A DNA stretch of 64,000 nt from Curtobacterium flaccumfaciens (GTDB lineage Bacteria > Actinomycetota > Actinomycetes > Actinomycetales > Microbacteriaceae): NCBI RefSeq assembly GCF_004361695.1, contig NZ_SNVW01000005.1, positions 1 to 64,000 on the forward strand. Reading direction: 5' to 3'. The notes beneath the pieces were generated by a model, which saw nothing but the letters and a program-made list of their open reading frames with translations, did not search any database and had not been told where the DNA came from. Positions 17,922 to 28,134 of the stretch are shown here, in pieces (within the stretch, counting starts at the first letter, position 1; each line of letters begins with the position of its first letter). Both the position numbers and the translations under genes were made by a program.

Positions 17922-18892
17922 GATCGAGCTGCCCTCCAGGCGTCCCAGACGTCGAGCACGGCACGGGTCGGTGCCGGGTCGTGCACGCGCACACCCCACG
18001 CGCCGCGTTCGGCGGCGAGCAGGCTGATGGCGGCGGTGGCGAGGTCGCGGTCCTTCGCCGGGGCACCGGCAGCGCTGCCGATCCCGTCGAGGAAGCGCTT
18101 CCGTGACGCGGCGACGAGGACGGGCAGCCCGATGGAGGCGAACCGCTCGTAGCCGGCCAGGATCTCCCAGTTCTGCGCGCCCTGCTTGGCGAACCCGAGG
18201 CCCGGGTCGATGACGACCTGCTCCTGGCGCACGCCCAGCACGATGAGCTCGGCGACGCGGAGCTCGACCTCGCGCCGGACCTCTTCCACGGCGTGCGCGT
18301 ACTCGGCGTTCCGGTACATGCGGTCGCTGTGTCCGCGCCAGTGCATCACCACGAAGCCGGTGCCGGTGTCCCGCACGACGCGGGCCATGTCGGGGTCGGC
18401 CAGACCGCCGGACACGTCGTTCACGATCACGGCGCCGAGGTCGACCGCGCGCTCGGCGGTGGCGGCGTTCATCGTGTCGACGCTCACCGCGATGCCCTCG
18501 GCGACGAGCTGCTGCACGACCGGCAGGACCCGACGATGTTCGACCTCGACGGGGACGCGGTCCGCACCGGGACGGGTGGACTCGCCGCCGACGTCGACCA
18601 GGTCGGCACCGGCGGCGACGAGGGCACGGGCGTGCTCCACCGCGGCGTCGTACGCCTGGTGGAGGCCGCCGTCACTGAACGAGTCCGGGGTGACGTTGAG
18701 GATGCCCATCACCCGGGTGCCGTCGGACGTCGGGGTCCCGCGGTCGCGGTCCCGCCGCCGGCCGGTCACGATCTCCGGCACCGGTGCCGGTGCACGCAGG
18801 TCGATCGCGACCGTCGGCGGTTCTGCGGCAGCGGCACGCGCCTGGCTCACCTCGGCGAGCCGACGCGACCGCCTCGTCGGCAGGTCGGTCAT
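17918..18892 (-). CDS. folP: Dihydropteroate synthase
   Basis: 324 aa. It joins 6-hydroxymethyl-dihydropterin pyrophosphate with p-aminobenzoate and is the sulfonamide target. Motifs MGILNVTPDSFSDGG, GGESTRPGA, the NDVSGG strand and DPGLGFAK are all present. The first 60 residues are a non-conserved extension, so a later start cannot be excluded. Six bases separate it from the ftsH stop; no folE lies between, unlike many relatives. Confidence 0.94.
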   Translation of the reverse strand: MTDLPTRRSRRLAEVSQARAAAAEPPTVAIDLRAPAPVPEIVTGRRRDRDRGTPTSDGTRVMGILNVTPDSFSDGGLHQAYDAAVEHARALVAAGADLVDVGGESTRPGADRVPVEVEHRRVLPVVQQLVAEGIAVSVDTMNAATAERAVDLGAVIVNDVSGGLADPDMARVVRDTGTGFVVMHWRGHSDRMYRNAEYAHAVEEVRREVELRVAELIVLGVRQEQVVIDPGLGFAKQGAQNWEILAGYERFASIGLPVLVAASRKRFLDGIGSAAGAPAKDRDLATAAISLLAAERGAWGVRVHDPAPTRAVLDVWDAWRAARS

Positions 18893-18898
18893 GCCGGC

Positions 18899-20884
<1,986 letters not shown>

Positions 20885-20929
20885 GTGATCCGGGCAGAGC
20901 GCCCGACACCTTTCTCTGCCGAAGTTGCG

Positions 20930-20941
20930 TGCTGATCAGCA
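20930..20941. promoter_or_regulatory. 12-bp palindrome upstream of ftsH
   Basis: TGCTGATCAGCA is a perfect palindrome 46 bases before the ftsH ATG, and TATGCT (minus strand, 20943-20938) overlapping it could be a -10 box. Possible regulator site. Confidence 0.35.
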
Positions 20942-21027
20942 TACGGCTGCGATTCTGTGGCGAGAATGGGTGTCCTCTGCGGGCGAACTCCCCGTTCCCC
21001 GCGACCCAGCGCGGAGCCGCGAGCCGC

Positions 21028-21582
21028 CTACGAGTAGACGTGCGGGGCGAGGACGCCCACGCCGCGCAGGTTGCGGTAGCGCTCGTCGTAGTCGAGGCCG
21101 TAGCCCACCACGAACTCGTCCGGGATGTCGAAGCCCACGTACCGCACGTCGACCTCGACCTTGGCGGCCTCGGGCTTGCGGAGCAGCGCGACGATCTCGA
21201 CGCTCGCGGCACCGCGGGACTCGAGGTTCTGCTTGAGCCACGACAGCGTCAGACCGGAGTCGATGATGTCCTCGACGATGAGCACGTCGCGGCCGTGCAG
21301 GTCGGTGTCGAGGTCCTTGAGGATCCGCACCACGCCCGACGACTTCGTGCCGGAGCCGTACGACGACACCGCCATCCAGTCCATCCGGGCCTGCATCTTC
21401 AGGTGCCGCGAGAAGTCCGCCATCACCATGACCGCGCCCTTGAGGACACCGACGAGCAGGGGATCGCGCCCCGCGTAGTCACGGTCGACCACCGCGGCGA
21501 GCTCGGCGAGCTTGTCGTCGATCTGCTCGGGGGTGAAGAGGACTTCGGACAGGTCTGCCTGGACGTCGGAGAGTTCCACCAC
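21028..21582 (-). CDS. hpt: Hypoxanthine phosphoribosyltransferase
   Basis: 184 aa. It salvages hypoxanthine or guanine with PRPP. The PRPP loop VLIVEDIIDSGLTL is intact, as are GVLKGAVMVMADF near the N-terminus and the late VGYGLDYDERYRNL. GTG start (tandem GTGs at 21582/21579), 21 bases downstream of tilS; the tilS-hpt-ftsH order is conserved widely. Confidence 0.95.
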   Translation of the reverse strand: MVELSDVQADLSEVLFTPEQIDDKLAELAAVVDRDYAGRDPLLVGVLKGAVMVMADFSRHLKMQARMDWMAVSSYGSGTKSSGVVRILKDLDTDLHGRDVLIVEDIIDSGLTLSWLKQNLESRGAASVEIVALLRKPEAAKVEVDVRYVGFDIPDEFVVGYGLDYDERYRNLRGVGVLAPHVYS

Positions 21583-21603
21583 CCCAGCCTAACCGCCCCG
21601 ACG

Positions 21604-22641
21604 TCACTGTCCGGCGGGGCGCTCCCCGGCGCTGAACTGCAGGCGGTCGCCGGTCCGCGATGCCCGGACGCCCGGCAGGTCGATCGGCCCCTGCCCGGTC
21701 CAGTCCGTGACGAGCCGGCACACCTCGAGCGTCTGGACGCGGGACAGCGTCACGCCGAACTCGCTCTCCACCGCGAGTCGGACGAGCCGCTGCCGGAGCG
21801 CCGGCGGGTTCGCGTGCAGTGCCCGGGCGGACAGCGAGATGCCGGCCTCCGAGTGCTCGGCGATGTCCTCCGCCATCTCCTCGGCGAAGTGGTCGAGCGC
21901 CGCGGAGTCCTCGCGGAGCTGGTCCGCCGTCCGGGCGAGGGCCTCGGGGACGCCGGCACCGAGCTCGCGCTCCAACGCGGGCATCAGCGTGTTCCGCACC
22001 CGGACCCGCGCGAACGCCGGGTCGCCGTTCTGCGGGTCGTCCCACGGCACCAGTCCGGCCGCGGCGCACACCTGGCGAGTGGTGTGCCGACGGAGCCCGA
22101 GGAGCGGCCGCCCGTACGCCGGACCGGCGTCGCGTCGCGTCAGCGGCGCCATGCCGGACAGCGAGTCCGGCCCGCTCCCGCGGGCCAGGCCCAGCAGGAC
22201 CGACTCGGCCTGGTCGTCGAGGGTGTGCCCGAAGAGCACGAGTGGTGACCCCGTCTCGGAGGCGACGTCCGCGATCGACGCGTGTCGTGCCTCCCGGGCG
22301 GCCCCTTCGGGACCACCCGCGGAACCGACGGCGACCCGGCGGACCGTCACCGGTGCGAGTCCCAGCTCGGATGCCTGCCTGGAGGCGCGGCTCGCCACCG
22401 CCTCGGAGCCCGCCTGGAGCGCGTGGTCGACCACCACGGCGCCGGCTCGCAGTCCTTGCTTGGGTGCCTCGAACGCGGTGGCCGCGGCGAGCGCGAGCGA
22501 GTCCGGTCCGCCGCTCAGCGCGACGAGCACCAGGTCACCCGCACGGACGACCGATTCGTCGATGGCCTGGGCGAGGAGCATCCGGACCGCGCGACGGGCG
22601 TCGGCGACCGCGGGATCCAGCCGGGGACGCGGAGAGTTCAC
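21604..22641 (-). CDS. tilS: tRNA(Ile)-lysidine synthetase
   Basis: 345 aa. It converts C34 of the CAU anticodon of tRNA-Ile to lysidine using ATP and lysine. The PP-loop SGGPDS (about 44-49) is intact, with [15 protein letters not shown] and the substrate-binding C-terminal helical region. GTG at 22641 follows TAACGT by six bases, so the mRNA is predicted leaderless. Divergent from ppa. Confidence 0.93.
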   Translation of the reverse strand: MNSPRPRLDPAVADARRAVRMLLAQAIDESVVRAGDLVLVALSGGPDSLALAAATAFEAPKQGLRAGAVVVDHALQAGSEAVASRASRQASELGLAPVTVRRVAVGSAGGPEGAAREARHASIADVASETGSPLVLFGHTLDDQAESVLLGLARGSGPDSLSGMAPLTRRDAGPAYGRPLLGLRRHTTRQVCAAAGLVPWDDPQNGDPAFARVRVRNTLMPALERELGAGVPEALARTADQLREDSAALDHFAEEMAEDIAEHSEAGISLSARALHANPPALRQRLVRLAVESEFGVTLSRVQTLEVCRLVTDWTGQGPIDLPGVRASRTGDRLQFSAGERPAGQ

Positions 22642-22645
22642 CCGG

Positions 22646-22653
22646 TAACGTTA
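22646..22653. promoter_or_regulatory. Overlapping divergent -10 boxes of tilS and ppa
   Basis: The palindrome TAACGTTA provides TAACGT on each strand. On the minus strand (22653-22648) it stands six bases before the tilS GTG; on the plus strand (22646-22651) it is a candidate -10 for ppa with a 34-base leader. Two polymerases could not occupy both at once. Confidence 0.5.
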
Positions 22654-22691
22654 GCCGCGCTTTCCGTTCAACCGACAGACCAGGAGCACAC

Positions 22692-23183
22692 ATGGCCGCG
22701 TACGACGTCGTCGTCGAGATCCCCAAGGGCAGCCGCAACAAGTACGAGGTGGACCACGAGACCGGTCGTGTCTACCTCGACCGCGTGCTGTTCACGTCGT
22801 TCGTGTACCCGACGGACTACGGCTTCTTCGAGAAGACCCTGGCCGACGACGGTGACCCCGTGGACGCCCTGCTCCTCCTCGAGTACCCGACGTTCCCCGG
22901 TGTGGGCGTCAAGGTCCGTCCGGTCGGCGTCTTCAAGATGAGCGACGAGGCCGGCAACGACGCGAAGGTCCTCGTGGTCCCCGCGAAGGACCCGCGCTGG
23001 GCGCACATCCAGGACATCTCGGACGTCGACGAGCAGACGAAGGCCGAGATCGCGCACTTCTTCGAGCGCTACAAGGACCTCGAGCCGAACAAGTGGGTCA
23101 AGGCCGAGGGCTGGGGCGACGCCGCCGAGGCCGAGGCGATCGTCACGGCCGGCCAGGCCGCGTACGTGCCCGGCTCGCACTGA
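22692..23183 (+). CDS. ppa: Inorganic pyrophosphatase (family I)
   Basis: 163 aa. It hydrolyses PPi to phosphate. Conserved blocks [34 protein letters not shown] and the [20 protein letters not shown] helix carry the metal-binding acidic residues. AGGAG lies six bases before ATG. A tandem repeat begins three bases past the stop. Confidence 0.96.
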   Translation: MAAYDVVVEIPKGSRNKYEVDHETGRVYLDRVLFTSFVYPTDYGFFEKTLADDGDPVDALLLLEYPTFPGVGVKVRPVGVFKMSDEAGNDAKVLVVPAKDPRWAHIQDISDVDEQTKAEIAHFFERYKDLEPNKWVKAEGWGDAAEAEAIVTAGQAAYVPGSH

Positions 23184-23185
23184 CC

Positions 23186-23249
23186 GACTGCGGGCTGCTC
23201 GCACTGCGGGCTGCTCGCACTGCGGGCTGCTCGCGCTGCGGGCTGCTCG
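23186..23249. repeat. 16-bp tandem repeat, four copies
   Basis: Unit CACTGCGGGCTGCTCG; copies at 23186, 23202, 23218 and 23234, differing only in the first two bases. It starts three bases after the ppa stop, and its GCTCGCACTG junction repeats the last codons of ppa. Confidence 0.9.
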
Positions 23250-23274
23250 CCCGCCGCGGGATCGCACCCCCGTA

Positions 23275-23312
23275 CGAACAACGCGCCCCGTCCTGACGGG
23301 GCGCGTTGTTCG
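23275..23312. terminator. Bidirectional terminator
   Basis: Perfect 18-bp arms (23275-23292 with 23295-23312), ending GTTGTTCG, between ppa and the convergent NlpC gene. Confidence 0.75.
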
Positions 23313-23333
23313 TTGCGGGCTGCGGTGCGGCGT

Positions 23334-24782
23334 CTAGAGCGAGCCGCTCGGACGGGCGACGTACGGCAGGAGGTCGCCCGGGGTCCAGATCGCCCGCTCG
23401 ACGACGCCGACGCGGACGTTCGCCGCCTCGACCATGCGACCGTTCCCGGTGTAGATCGAGTCGTGGTACCCGCCGGAAGCGGCTCCGTTGCTCGAGTAGA
23501 AGAGGATGTCGCCGGGCTGCCGCTGCGACAGCGGGACCAGGCGGCCGATCGACTTGAAGTAGTTGTACTGCCAGACGACGTTGTGCCCGCCCGTGGTGAT
23601 GCCCTGGGAGTTGTACGCCATCATCACCAGGCCGGAGCAGTCCCAGGTGGTCGGGCCGGCGCCGCCGAACTCGTAGGCGTCGCCGATCTGGGCACGGGCG
23701 TAGGCGATGGCGCCGGCGGCCCGCGAGGGGGTGCTCGGTGCCGACGGGGGTGTCGGCGTGGTGACCGGCGGGTTCGGCTTCGCGGGGGTGCTCGGCTTCG
23801 CCGGCGTGCTCGGCTGGGACGGGGTGGCCGGGGTGCTCGGCTTCGACGGGGTGGCCGGCGTGCTCGGCTTGGCGGGGGTGCCAGTGCCGGTCCCGCCGCC
23901 ACCGTTGCCCGCAGTGCCACCGTTGCCCGCCGTGCCGCCGTTGCCGGTGGTGCCGCCGGAGCCGGTGGTGGTGCCGCTGCCGCCGGCCCCGCCGGACGTC
24001 GCCGTCTGCGCTGCCAGCTGCGCCTCGGCCTGCTTCGCCTGCTCGGCGTTCCAGTACGCCGTCTCCGTGGCGACGCTCGTGCCCTTGAGGAACGCCAGCT
24101 GCTCGAGGACCTCGGCCTGCTTCGTCTGCTGCTGCTGCACGCGGGTCTGCGCGGACGCAGCCGTGTCGTTCGCGGTCTCGAGCGCGCGCTTGGTGGCGTC
24201 GGTGGCCTTGGTCAGCGCCTTCGTCGCGGCGGCCTGCTGCGCGGCGATCGAGTCGACGGTGTTCTGGTCGGCGCGTGCAGCGGCGAGCACCGTCGCGGAC
24301 CGCTCGGACAGGTGCGACATCGTGCCGACCCGGTAGAGCAGGTCCTTCGCGTCGGACGAGTCGACGAGCATCGACGTCGACAGGTCACCGCCACCCGTGC
24401 GGGACAGCTCGACCACCAGCCCGGCGACCTGCTTCGCGGAGTCGTCCGCTTTCTCCTTCGCGCGCTTCCCCTGCGCGGTCAGGTCGTCGAGCGCGGACTG
24501 TGCGTCCTGCTGCTGCGACGCCGCCAGGGAGTAGGTCTGCCCGGCCTGCAGCTCGGCGACCTGTGCCTCGTCGGCCGCGTCCTGCAGTGACTGCAGACGG
24601 GTGCTCAGCTCGTCGACGGTGGACTGCGCGTCGGCCGCGTCCGCCTTCGCCGCTCGCACGTCGTCCCAGCTCGGGGCGGAGGGTGCCGCCTGGGCGGGGC
24701 CGGTGATCACGCCGGTGAGGCCGATCCCGAGGACGGCGATCACCGCGATCCCGCAGGACAGGGTGCGAGCGGAGTGCTTCAC
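23334..24782 (-). CDS. Secreted NlpC/P60 peptidoglycan hydrolase
   Basis: 482 aa. Signal peptide with AQA-A cleavage region (about 25-36), a long coiled-coil (about 37-235), a Gly/Thr then Pro/Ser/Thr-rich linker made of PSTPA-like repeats, and a C-terminal NlpC/P60 domain with catalytic Cys in WDCSGLV and His in YHDSIY. Such RipA/p60-type enzymes cut D-Glu-meso-DAP peptide bonds at septa. GTG at 24782 is preferred because GAAAGG lies upstream and the signal peptide begins well; GTG at 24809 is possible. It follows the M23 gene that shares its N-terminal design. Confidence 0.88.
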   Translation of the reverse strand: MKHSARTLSCGIAVIAVLGIGLTGVITGPAQAAPSAPSWDDVRAAKADAADAQSTVDELSTRLQSLQDAADEAQVAELQAGQTYSLAASQQQDAQSALDDLTAQGKRAKEKADDSAKQVAGLVVELSRTGGGDLSTSMLVDSSDAKDLLYRVGTMSHLSERSATVLAAARADQNTVDSIAAQQAAATKALTKATDATKRALETANDTAASAQTRVQQQQTKQAEVLEQLAFLKGTSVATETAYWNAEQAKQAEAQLAAQTATSGGAGGSGTTTGSGGTTGNGGTAGNGGTAGNGGGGTGTGTPAKPSTPATPSKPSTPATPSQPSTPAKPSTPAKPNPPVTTPTPPSAPSTPSRAAGAIAYARAQIGDAYEFGGAGPTTWDCSGLVMMAYNSQGITTGGHNVVWQYNYFKSIGRLVPLSQRQPGDILFYSSNGAASGGYHDSIYTGNGRMVEAANVRVGVVERAIWTPGDLLPYVARPSGSL

Positions 24783-24813
24783 GAGGGTCAGGGCCTTTCG
24801 GGCGCGCACACGG

Positions 24814-26079
24814 TCATACCGAGATCCCCCGCGCTGCCATGAAGGGGACCGGGTCGACGGCGGAACCGTTGATCCGGGTCTCGAAGTGGAGGTGGCATCC
24901 GGTCGACCAGCCGGTCGAACCGATCTTCGCGATCTGCTGGCCGGCCTCGACGTGCTGACCGACCGACACGAGCGTGCCGCCGTTGACGATGTGCCCGTAG
25001 GCGGTGGAGATCCCGCCGCCGTTGTCGAGCACGACCTCGTTGCCGTAGCCGCCGCCGTTCGCCGCGAAGGTCACGGTGCCGGAGTGGGCTGCGTAGATCG
25101 GGGCGTAGCAGGCGGGTGCCAGGTCGACGCCGGCGTGCAGGGCCCGGTAGTGCGTGTACGGGTCGACGCGGTAGCCGTAGGGGCTCGTCTGGTAGCCGCC
25201 GGCGGGACGCACCCAGCCGGACGCGTTCGCCGTCCCGCCCCCGGTGCCGCCCGCGCTGGTCGCCGCTGCCTTGGCCGCCGCCGCAGCGAGGGCAGCGAGC
25301 CGGGCCTTCTCGACCTGGACGCCCTTGTTGTAGCGCTTCTCGACGTCCGCCTCGTTCGTGGTCAGCAGCGTCAGCTGTGACTGCAGCCGCGCCTGGTTGT
25401 CGCTCTGCGCGTCGACGGCTGACTGCGCGTCGTCGGCTGCCTGCTGGGCGGCCTGCATCTTCTGCTGGGCCGCGTCGGCGAGCGCGCCGAGGGCGTTCTT
25501 CGCGAGGTCCGCGCGGTCGGCGAGGCCCTGCGCGACGCCCCGGTCCTGGCTCGCCTGCGAGTAGATGCCGTCCGCCTGCTCGCTCAGCTTCGACATGGCG
25601 CCGAGCTCGTAGAGCAGGTCACCCGACTTCGACGGGTGCGTGAGGATGTCCGTCGTCACGTCGTTCGCGCTCGCCCGCCCGAGCTGGGCGGCGAGCTGGC
25701 CGGCCTGCTCCTCGGACGCCGCCGCGGTCTTCTCGGCGTCGTCCGCCTGCTGCTGCAGCTTCTTCTGCGTGAGGGTGGCGTCGTCGTACTTCGTCTGGGC
25801 CGTCTGGTACGCGGTGCCGGCTGCCTGCGCGGACTTCTCCGCCGCGGAGGCCTTGGACGACAGGTCGGCGATGAGCGCCTTGATCTCGGCGACCTTCGCC
25901 TGCTGCGCCGACTTCGACGCCTTCGCCTTCTCGACGTCGGACCAGCTCGGGTACGACGCCGCACTGGCCGCCGTCACCGGAGCCAGCGCCCCGAGCGTGC
26001 CGACGGCGAGCGCGACGGCGACCGCGGCGGCGATGACGCGGCGGCGGGGACGGAGTGAGAGCGATGGTGAGGTCGACAT
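24814..26079 (-). CDS. Secreted M23 (LytM) peptidase with coiled-coil
   Basis: 421 aa. Signal peptide (about 1-40, ending ASA-A), a coiled-coil region (about 45-270), an Ala/Gly linker, and an M23 domain with zinc ligands in HAGVD and HLHF; the middle HIVNGGTL histidine region is also intact. The N-terminal part (YPSWSDVEKAK...) matches the neighbouring NlpC protein (APSWDDVRAAK...), so the two are paralogous fusions with different catalytic ends. Probably acts in daughter-cell separation, like EnvC/SagB-type proteins. ATG at 26079 is chosen because the signal peptide starts there. Confidence 0.88.
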   Translation of the reverse strand: MSTSPSLSLRPRRRVIAAAVAVALAVGTLGALAPVTAASAASYPSWSDVEKAKASKSAQQAKVAEIKALIADLSSKASAAEKSAQAAGTAYQTAQTKYDDATLTQKKLQQQADDAEKTAAASEEQAGQLAAQLGRASANDVTTDILTHPSKSGDLLYELGAMSKLSEQADGIYSQASQDRGVAQGLADRADLAKNALGALADAAQQKMQAAQQAADDAQSAVDAQSDNQARLQSQLTLLTTNEADVEKRYNKGVQVEKARLAALAAAAAKAAATSAGGTGGGTANASGWVRPAGGYQTSPYGYRVDPYTHYRALHAGVDLAPACYAPIYAAHSGTVTFAANGGGYGNEVVLDNGGGISTAYGHIVNGGTLVSVGQHVEAGQQIAKIGSTGWSTGCHLHFETRINGSAVDPVPFMAARGISV

Positions 26080-26118
26080 ACATCTCGATTTCGTAACAGC
26101 GCGGCAAGGCTCACGCAC

Positions 26119-26160
26119 GTAACACTGTTAACAAGCGCAACAGTAACAACAGGTGTCGCA
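26119..26160. promoter_or_regulatory. Candidate MtrA box and inverted repeat upstream of the cell-wall hydrolases
   Basis: GTAACA (26143-26148), six bases, GTCGCA (26155-26160) resembles the MtrA direct repeat (GTAACR/GTCACA with six-base spacing) with one mismatch. Further GTAACA copies lie at 26093 and 26119, and ACTGTT/AACAGT (26124-26129, 26139-26144) forms an inverted repeat. MtrA is known to control cell-wall peptidases in actinobacteria. The assignment is inference. Confidence 0.4.
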
Positions 26161-26380
26161 CCCGCACACCCCCTCGCACGAGGGGTACGGGACCGACGAC
26201 GATGGTCGCATCCGATCATCGACAGCACGAATCGGGGCCTGGTGCCCCAGGGTGAGTGAAGCCCTGTGGGCCGAGCGCCCGACCGCGACACGCCGGGGGT
26301 TCCGCCGCCACGGCCCCCGATTTGTGAAACCTGCGGACCATCCGTATGCTTGTCCATCGGTAGCGCGAAGCACCGCTTGC
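26161..26380. other. Gene-free leader region before the tRNA cluster
   Basis: No gene is supportable. On the minus strand it would form part of a long leader of the M23 gene and contains several GC hairpins, for example GGGGC/GCCCC around 26234-26248 and CAGGG/CCCTG around 26248-26266. The tRNA promoter should also lie here. Confidence 0.35.
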
Positions 26381-26453
26381 GGCCCTATCGTTTAGTGGCC
26401 TAGGACACCGCCCTTTCACGGCGGCAGCACGGGTTCGAATCCCGTTGGGGTCA
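26381..26453 (+). tRNA. tRNA-Glu (UUC)
   Basis: 73 bases, full cloverleaf: acceptor GGCCCTA/TGGGGTC with two wobble pairs, D-arm with TTTAGTGG, anticodon TTC in CCTTTCACG, T-arm GGGTTCGAATCCC, discriminator A. CCA not encoded. Confidence 0.96.
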
Positions 26454-26525
26454 CTCTTCGGAGTGAGCAAGCAAGCAGAGCGGTACCGAGCAAGACAGCA
26501 ATTCGCAGTACTGATAACAAAACAT

Positions 26526-26602
26526 GGCCCTGTAGCGCAGTTGGTTAGCGTGCCGCCCTGTCACGGCGGAGGTCGCGGGTTCAAGTCCCGTCAGGGTCGC
26601 CA
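26526..26602 (+). tRNA. tRNA-Asp (GUC)
   Basis: 77 bases including encoded CCA. Acceptor GGCCCTG/CAGGGTC, anticodon GTC in CCTGTCACG, T-arm GGGTTCAAGTCCC, discriminator G. Confidence 0.96.
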
Positions 26603-26603
26603 C

Positions 26604-26676
26604 GGCTGGATAGCTCAGTTGGTAGAGCGTTCGACTGAAAATCGAAAGGTCCACGGATCGATGCCGTGTCCAGCCA
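26604..26676 (+). tRNA. tRNA-Phe (GAA)
   Basis: 73 bases. Acceptor GGCTGGA/TCCAGCC, D-arm AGCTCAGTTGGTAGAGC, anticodon GAA in ACTGAAAAT, discriminator A. It begins one base after the CCA of tRNA-Asp, so the two are processed from one transcript. Confidence 0.96.
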
Positions 26677-26681
26677 CGGTG

Positions 26682-26713
26682 AAAGGCCCCCTGCTTCGGC
26701 AGGGGGCCTTTTT
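26682..26713 (+). terminator. Rho-independent terminator of the tRNA cluster
   Basis: Stem AAAGGCCCCCTGC / GCAGGGGGCCTTT with TTCG loop, followed by a T5 tract. Confidence 0.92.
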
Positions 26714-26789
26714 GCGTGGGTGGTGCGGCGCGGCCGGCTCGGCGTCCGCGTGAGCCGGTCCGCCCGTCCTGGCCCGGCGTGAGCCGGCT

Positions 26790-26851
26790 CGCACAACCAA
26801 AGCCACGCCGAACCACGCACCTGCGCAGTTCGGGGCGACTGTGGTTGTGCG
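26790..26851. repeat. 62-bp palindromic element, copy 1
   Basis: Arms GCACAACC (26791-26798) and GGTTGTGC (26843-26850) enclose CGCCGAAC ... GTTCGGGGCG. It closely matches the element at 29960-30021 but has lost two bases in one arm. It lies between the tRNA terminator and the convergent aldo/keto reductase. Confidence 0.7.
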
Positions 26852-26917
26852 GCTCGCGTCCGCGCCGTGGCCGACAGCCTGGAGGCACGGGGTGCGCCCG
26901 GCTGCCGGCCTCCGGGA

Positions 26918-27928
26918 TCAGGCCTCGCGGGTCTTCGGGCTGCTGTCGTTCGTCTTCGCCGGGTCGCGCTCGACCACGGCCCCGAGGGCGTCGTCGATGC
27001 GGGACATCAGCTCCGACGGGATCGTGACCCCGGCAGCGCCGGCGTTGTCGTGCACCTGCTCCGGACGCGACGCACCGATGATCGCGGACGCCACGTTCTG
27101 GTTCTGCAGCACCCATGCGACCGCGAGCTGCGCCATCGACAGGTCCAGCTCGTCGGCGATCGGCTTGAGGTCCTGCACGGCCGTGAGGACCTCGTCCCGC
27201 ATGAACCGCTTGATCATGTTCGCGCCGCCCTTGTCGTCCGTGGCGCGGGAGCCCTCCGGCAGCGGCTGACCGGGCTGGTACTTGCCGGTGAGCACGCCCT
27301 GGGCGATCGGCGACCAGACGATCTGCGAGATGCCGAGCTCCTCGGACGTCGGGACGACCTCGCCCTCGATGACCCGCCAGAGCGCCGAGTACTGCGGCTG
27401 GTTCGAGATGAGCTGCACGCCGAGGTCGTCGGCGAGCTCGTGGCCGGCCCGGAGCTGCTCCGCGGTCCACTCGCTGACACCGATGTACAGCGCCTTGCCC
27501 TGCCGGACGACGTCCGCGAAGGCGAGCATCGTCTCCTCGAGCGGGGTCTCGTAGTCGAACCGGTGCGCCTGGTAGAGGTCGACGTAGTCGGTCTGCAGCC
27601 GCTCGAGCGACCCGTTGATGGACTCGAGGATGTGCTTCCGGCTGAGCCCCGTGTCGTTGTGGCCCTTCGGACCGGTCGGACCGAACACCTTCGTCGCGAT
27701 CTCGAGCGACTGGCGCCGCTCCCCCTTGAGCGCCTCACCGAGGACGGTCTCGGCGCCCGTGTTCGCGTAGACGTCGGCGGTGTCGAACGTCGAGATGCCG
27801 ACGTCGAGGGCTGCCCGGACGCAGGCGATGGCCGCGTCGTTCTCGACCTGGGAGGCGTGGGTGAGCCAGTTGCCGTAGGTGATCTCGGAGACCTTGAGGC
27901 CCGAGTTGCCGAGGTAGCGGTACTCCAT
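26918..27928 (-). CDS. Aldo/keto reductase
   Basis: 336 aa, TIM-barrel NADPH-dependent reductase. Catalytic tetrad segments are visible: Asp and Tyr in FDTADVYANTGAET, Lys in IATKVF, His in YQAHRFD; NADPH contact regions include GVSEW and IIGASRPEQ near the C-terminus. Length and DYETPLEETM are typical of the Kv-beta/YghZ-like branch. AGGAG stands about 10 bases before ATG. Physiological substrate unknown. Divergent from the Abi-like locus. Confidence 0.88.
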   Translation of the reverse strand: MEYRYLGNSGLKVSEITYGNWLTHASQVENDAAIACVRAALDVGISTFDTADVYANTGAETVLGEALKGERRQSLEIATKVFGPTGPKGHNDTGLSRKHILESINGSLERLQTDYVDLYQAHRFDYETPLEETMLAFADVVRQGKALYIGVSEWTAEQLRAGHELADDLGVQLISNQPQYSALWRVIEGEVVPTSEELGISQIVWSPIAQGVLTGKYQPGQPLPEGSRATDDKGGANMIKRFMRDEVLTAVQDLKPIADELDLSMAQLAVAWVLQNQNVASAIIGASRPEQVHDNAGAAGVTIPSELMSRIDDALGAVVERDPAKTNDSSPKTREA

Positions 27929-27990
27929 GTGCGTGTCACTCCTGTCGTGGCCGCATCGGTGCGGCTCGGTTCGTGACGGTAGTCCCCGGA

Positions 27991-28107
27991 TCTTGCCCGG
28001 CTCCCAAATCAGGTCGCGAAGCCGGTACGGTGATGTATCAGTTGGCCGACCGGGCAAGACGAAACCCCGGCGATGTGGCCTGGGCCAGGGATCGTTCCGG
28101 GGTCTTC
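27991..28107 (+). ncRNA. Structured leader RNA of the Abi-like gene (putative AbiF-type antitoxin RNA)
   Basis: TCTTGCCCGG (27991-28000) is perfectly complementary to CCGGGCAAGA (28050-28059). It is followed directly by a long hairpin: GAAACCCCGG (28061-28070) pairs with CCGGGGTcTTC (28097-28107, one bulge), then CGAT/ATCG and TGGCC/GGCCA inside. It ends 27 bases before the start of an Abi_2/HEPN-type gene. AbiF-family genes are known to carry a structured upstream RNA that acts as antitoxin. I did not match a covariance model, so identity is inference. Confidence 0.45.
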
Positions 28108-28134
28108 GATGAAGAGTCTACATGGGAGAGGCTG

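Noticed and set aside
23186..23249. CRISPR-like array
   Set aside because: Direct tandem repeat of 16 bp without spacers; no cas genes in the window.
26161..26380. Possible ydaO/c-di-AMP riboswitch before the cell-wall hydrolases
   Set aside because: Location fits, but the conserved GGGGTGAAT and CCGAACCCGTCAGCT blocks are missing on the minus strand.
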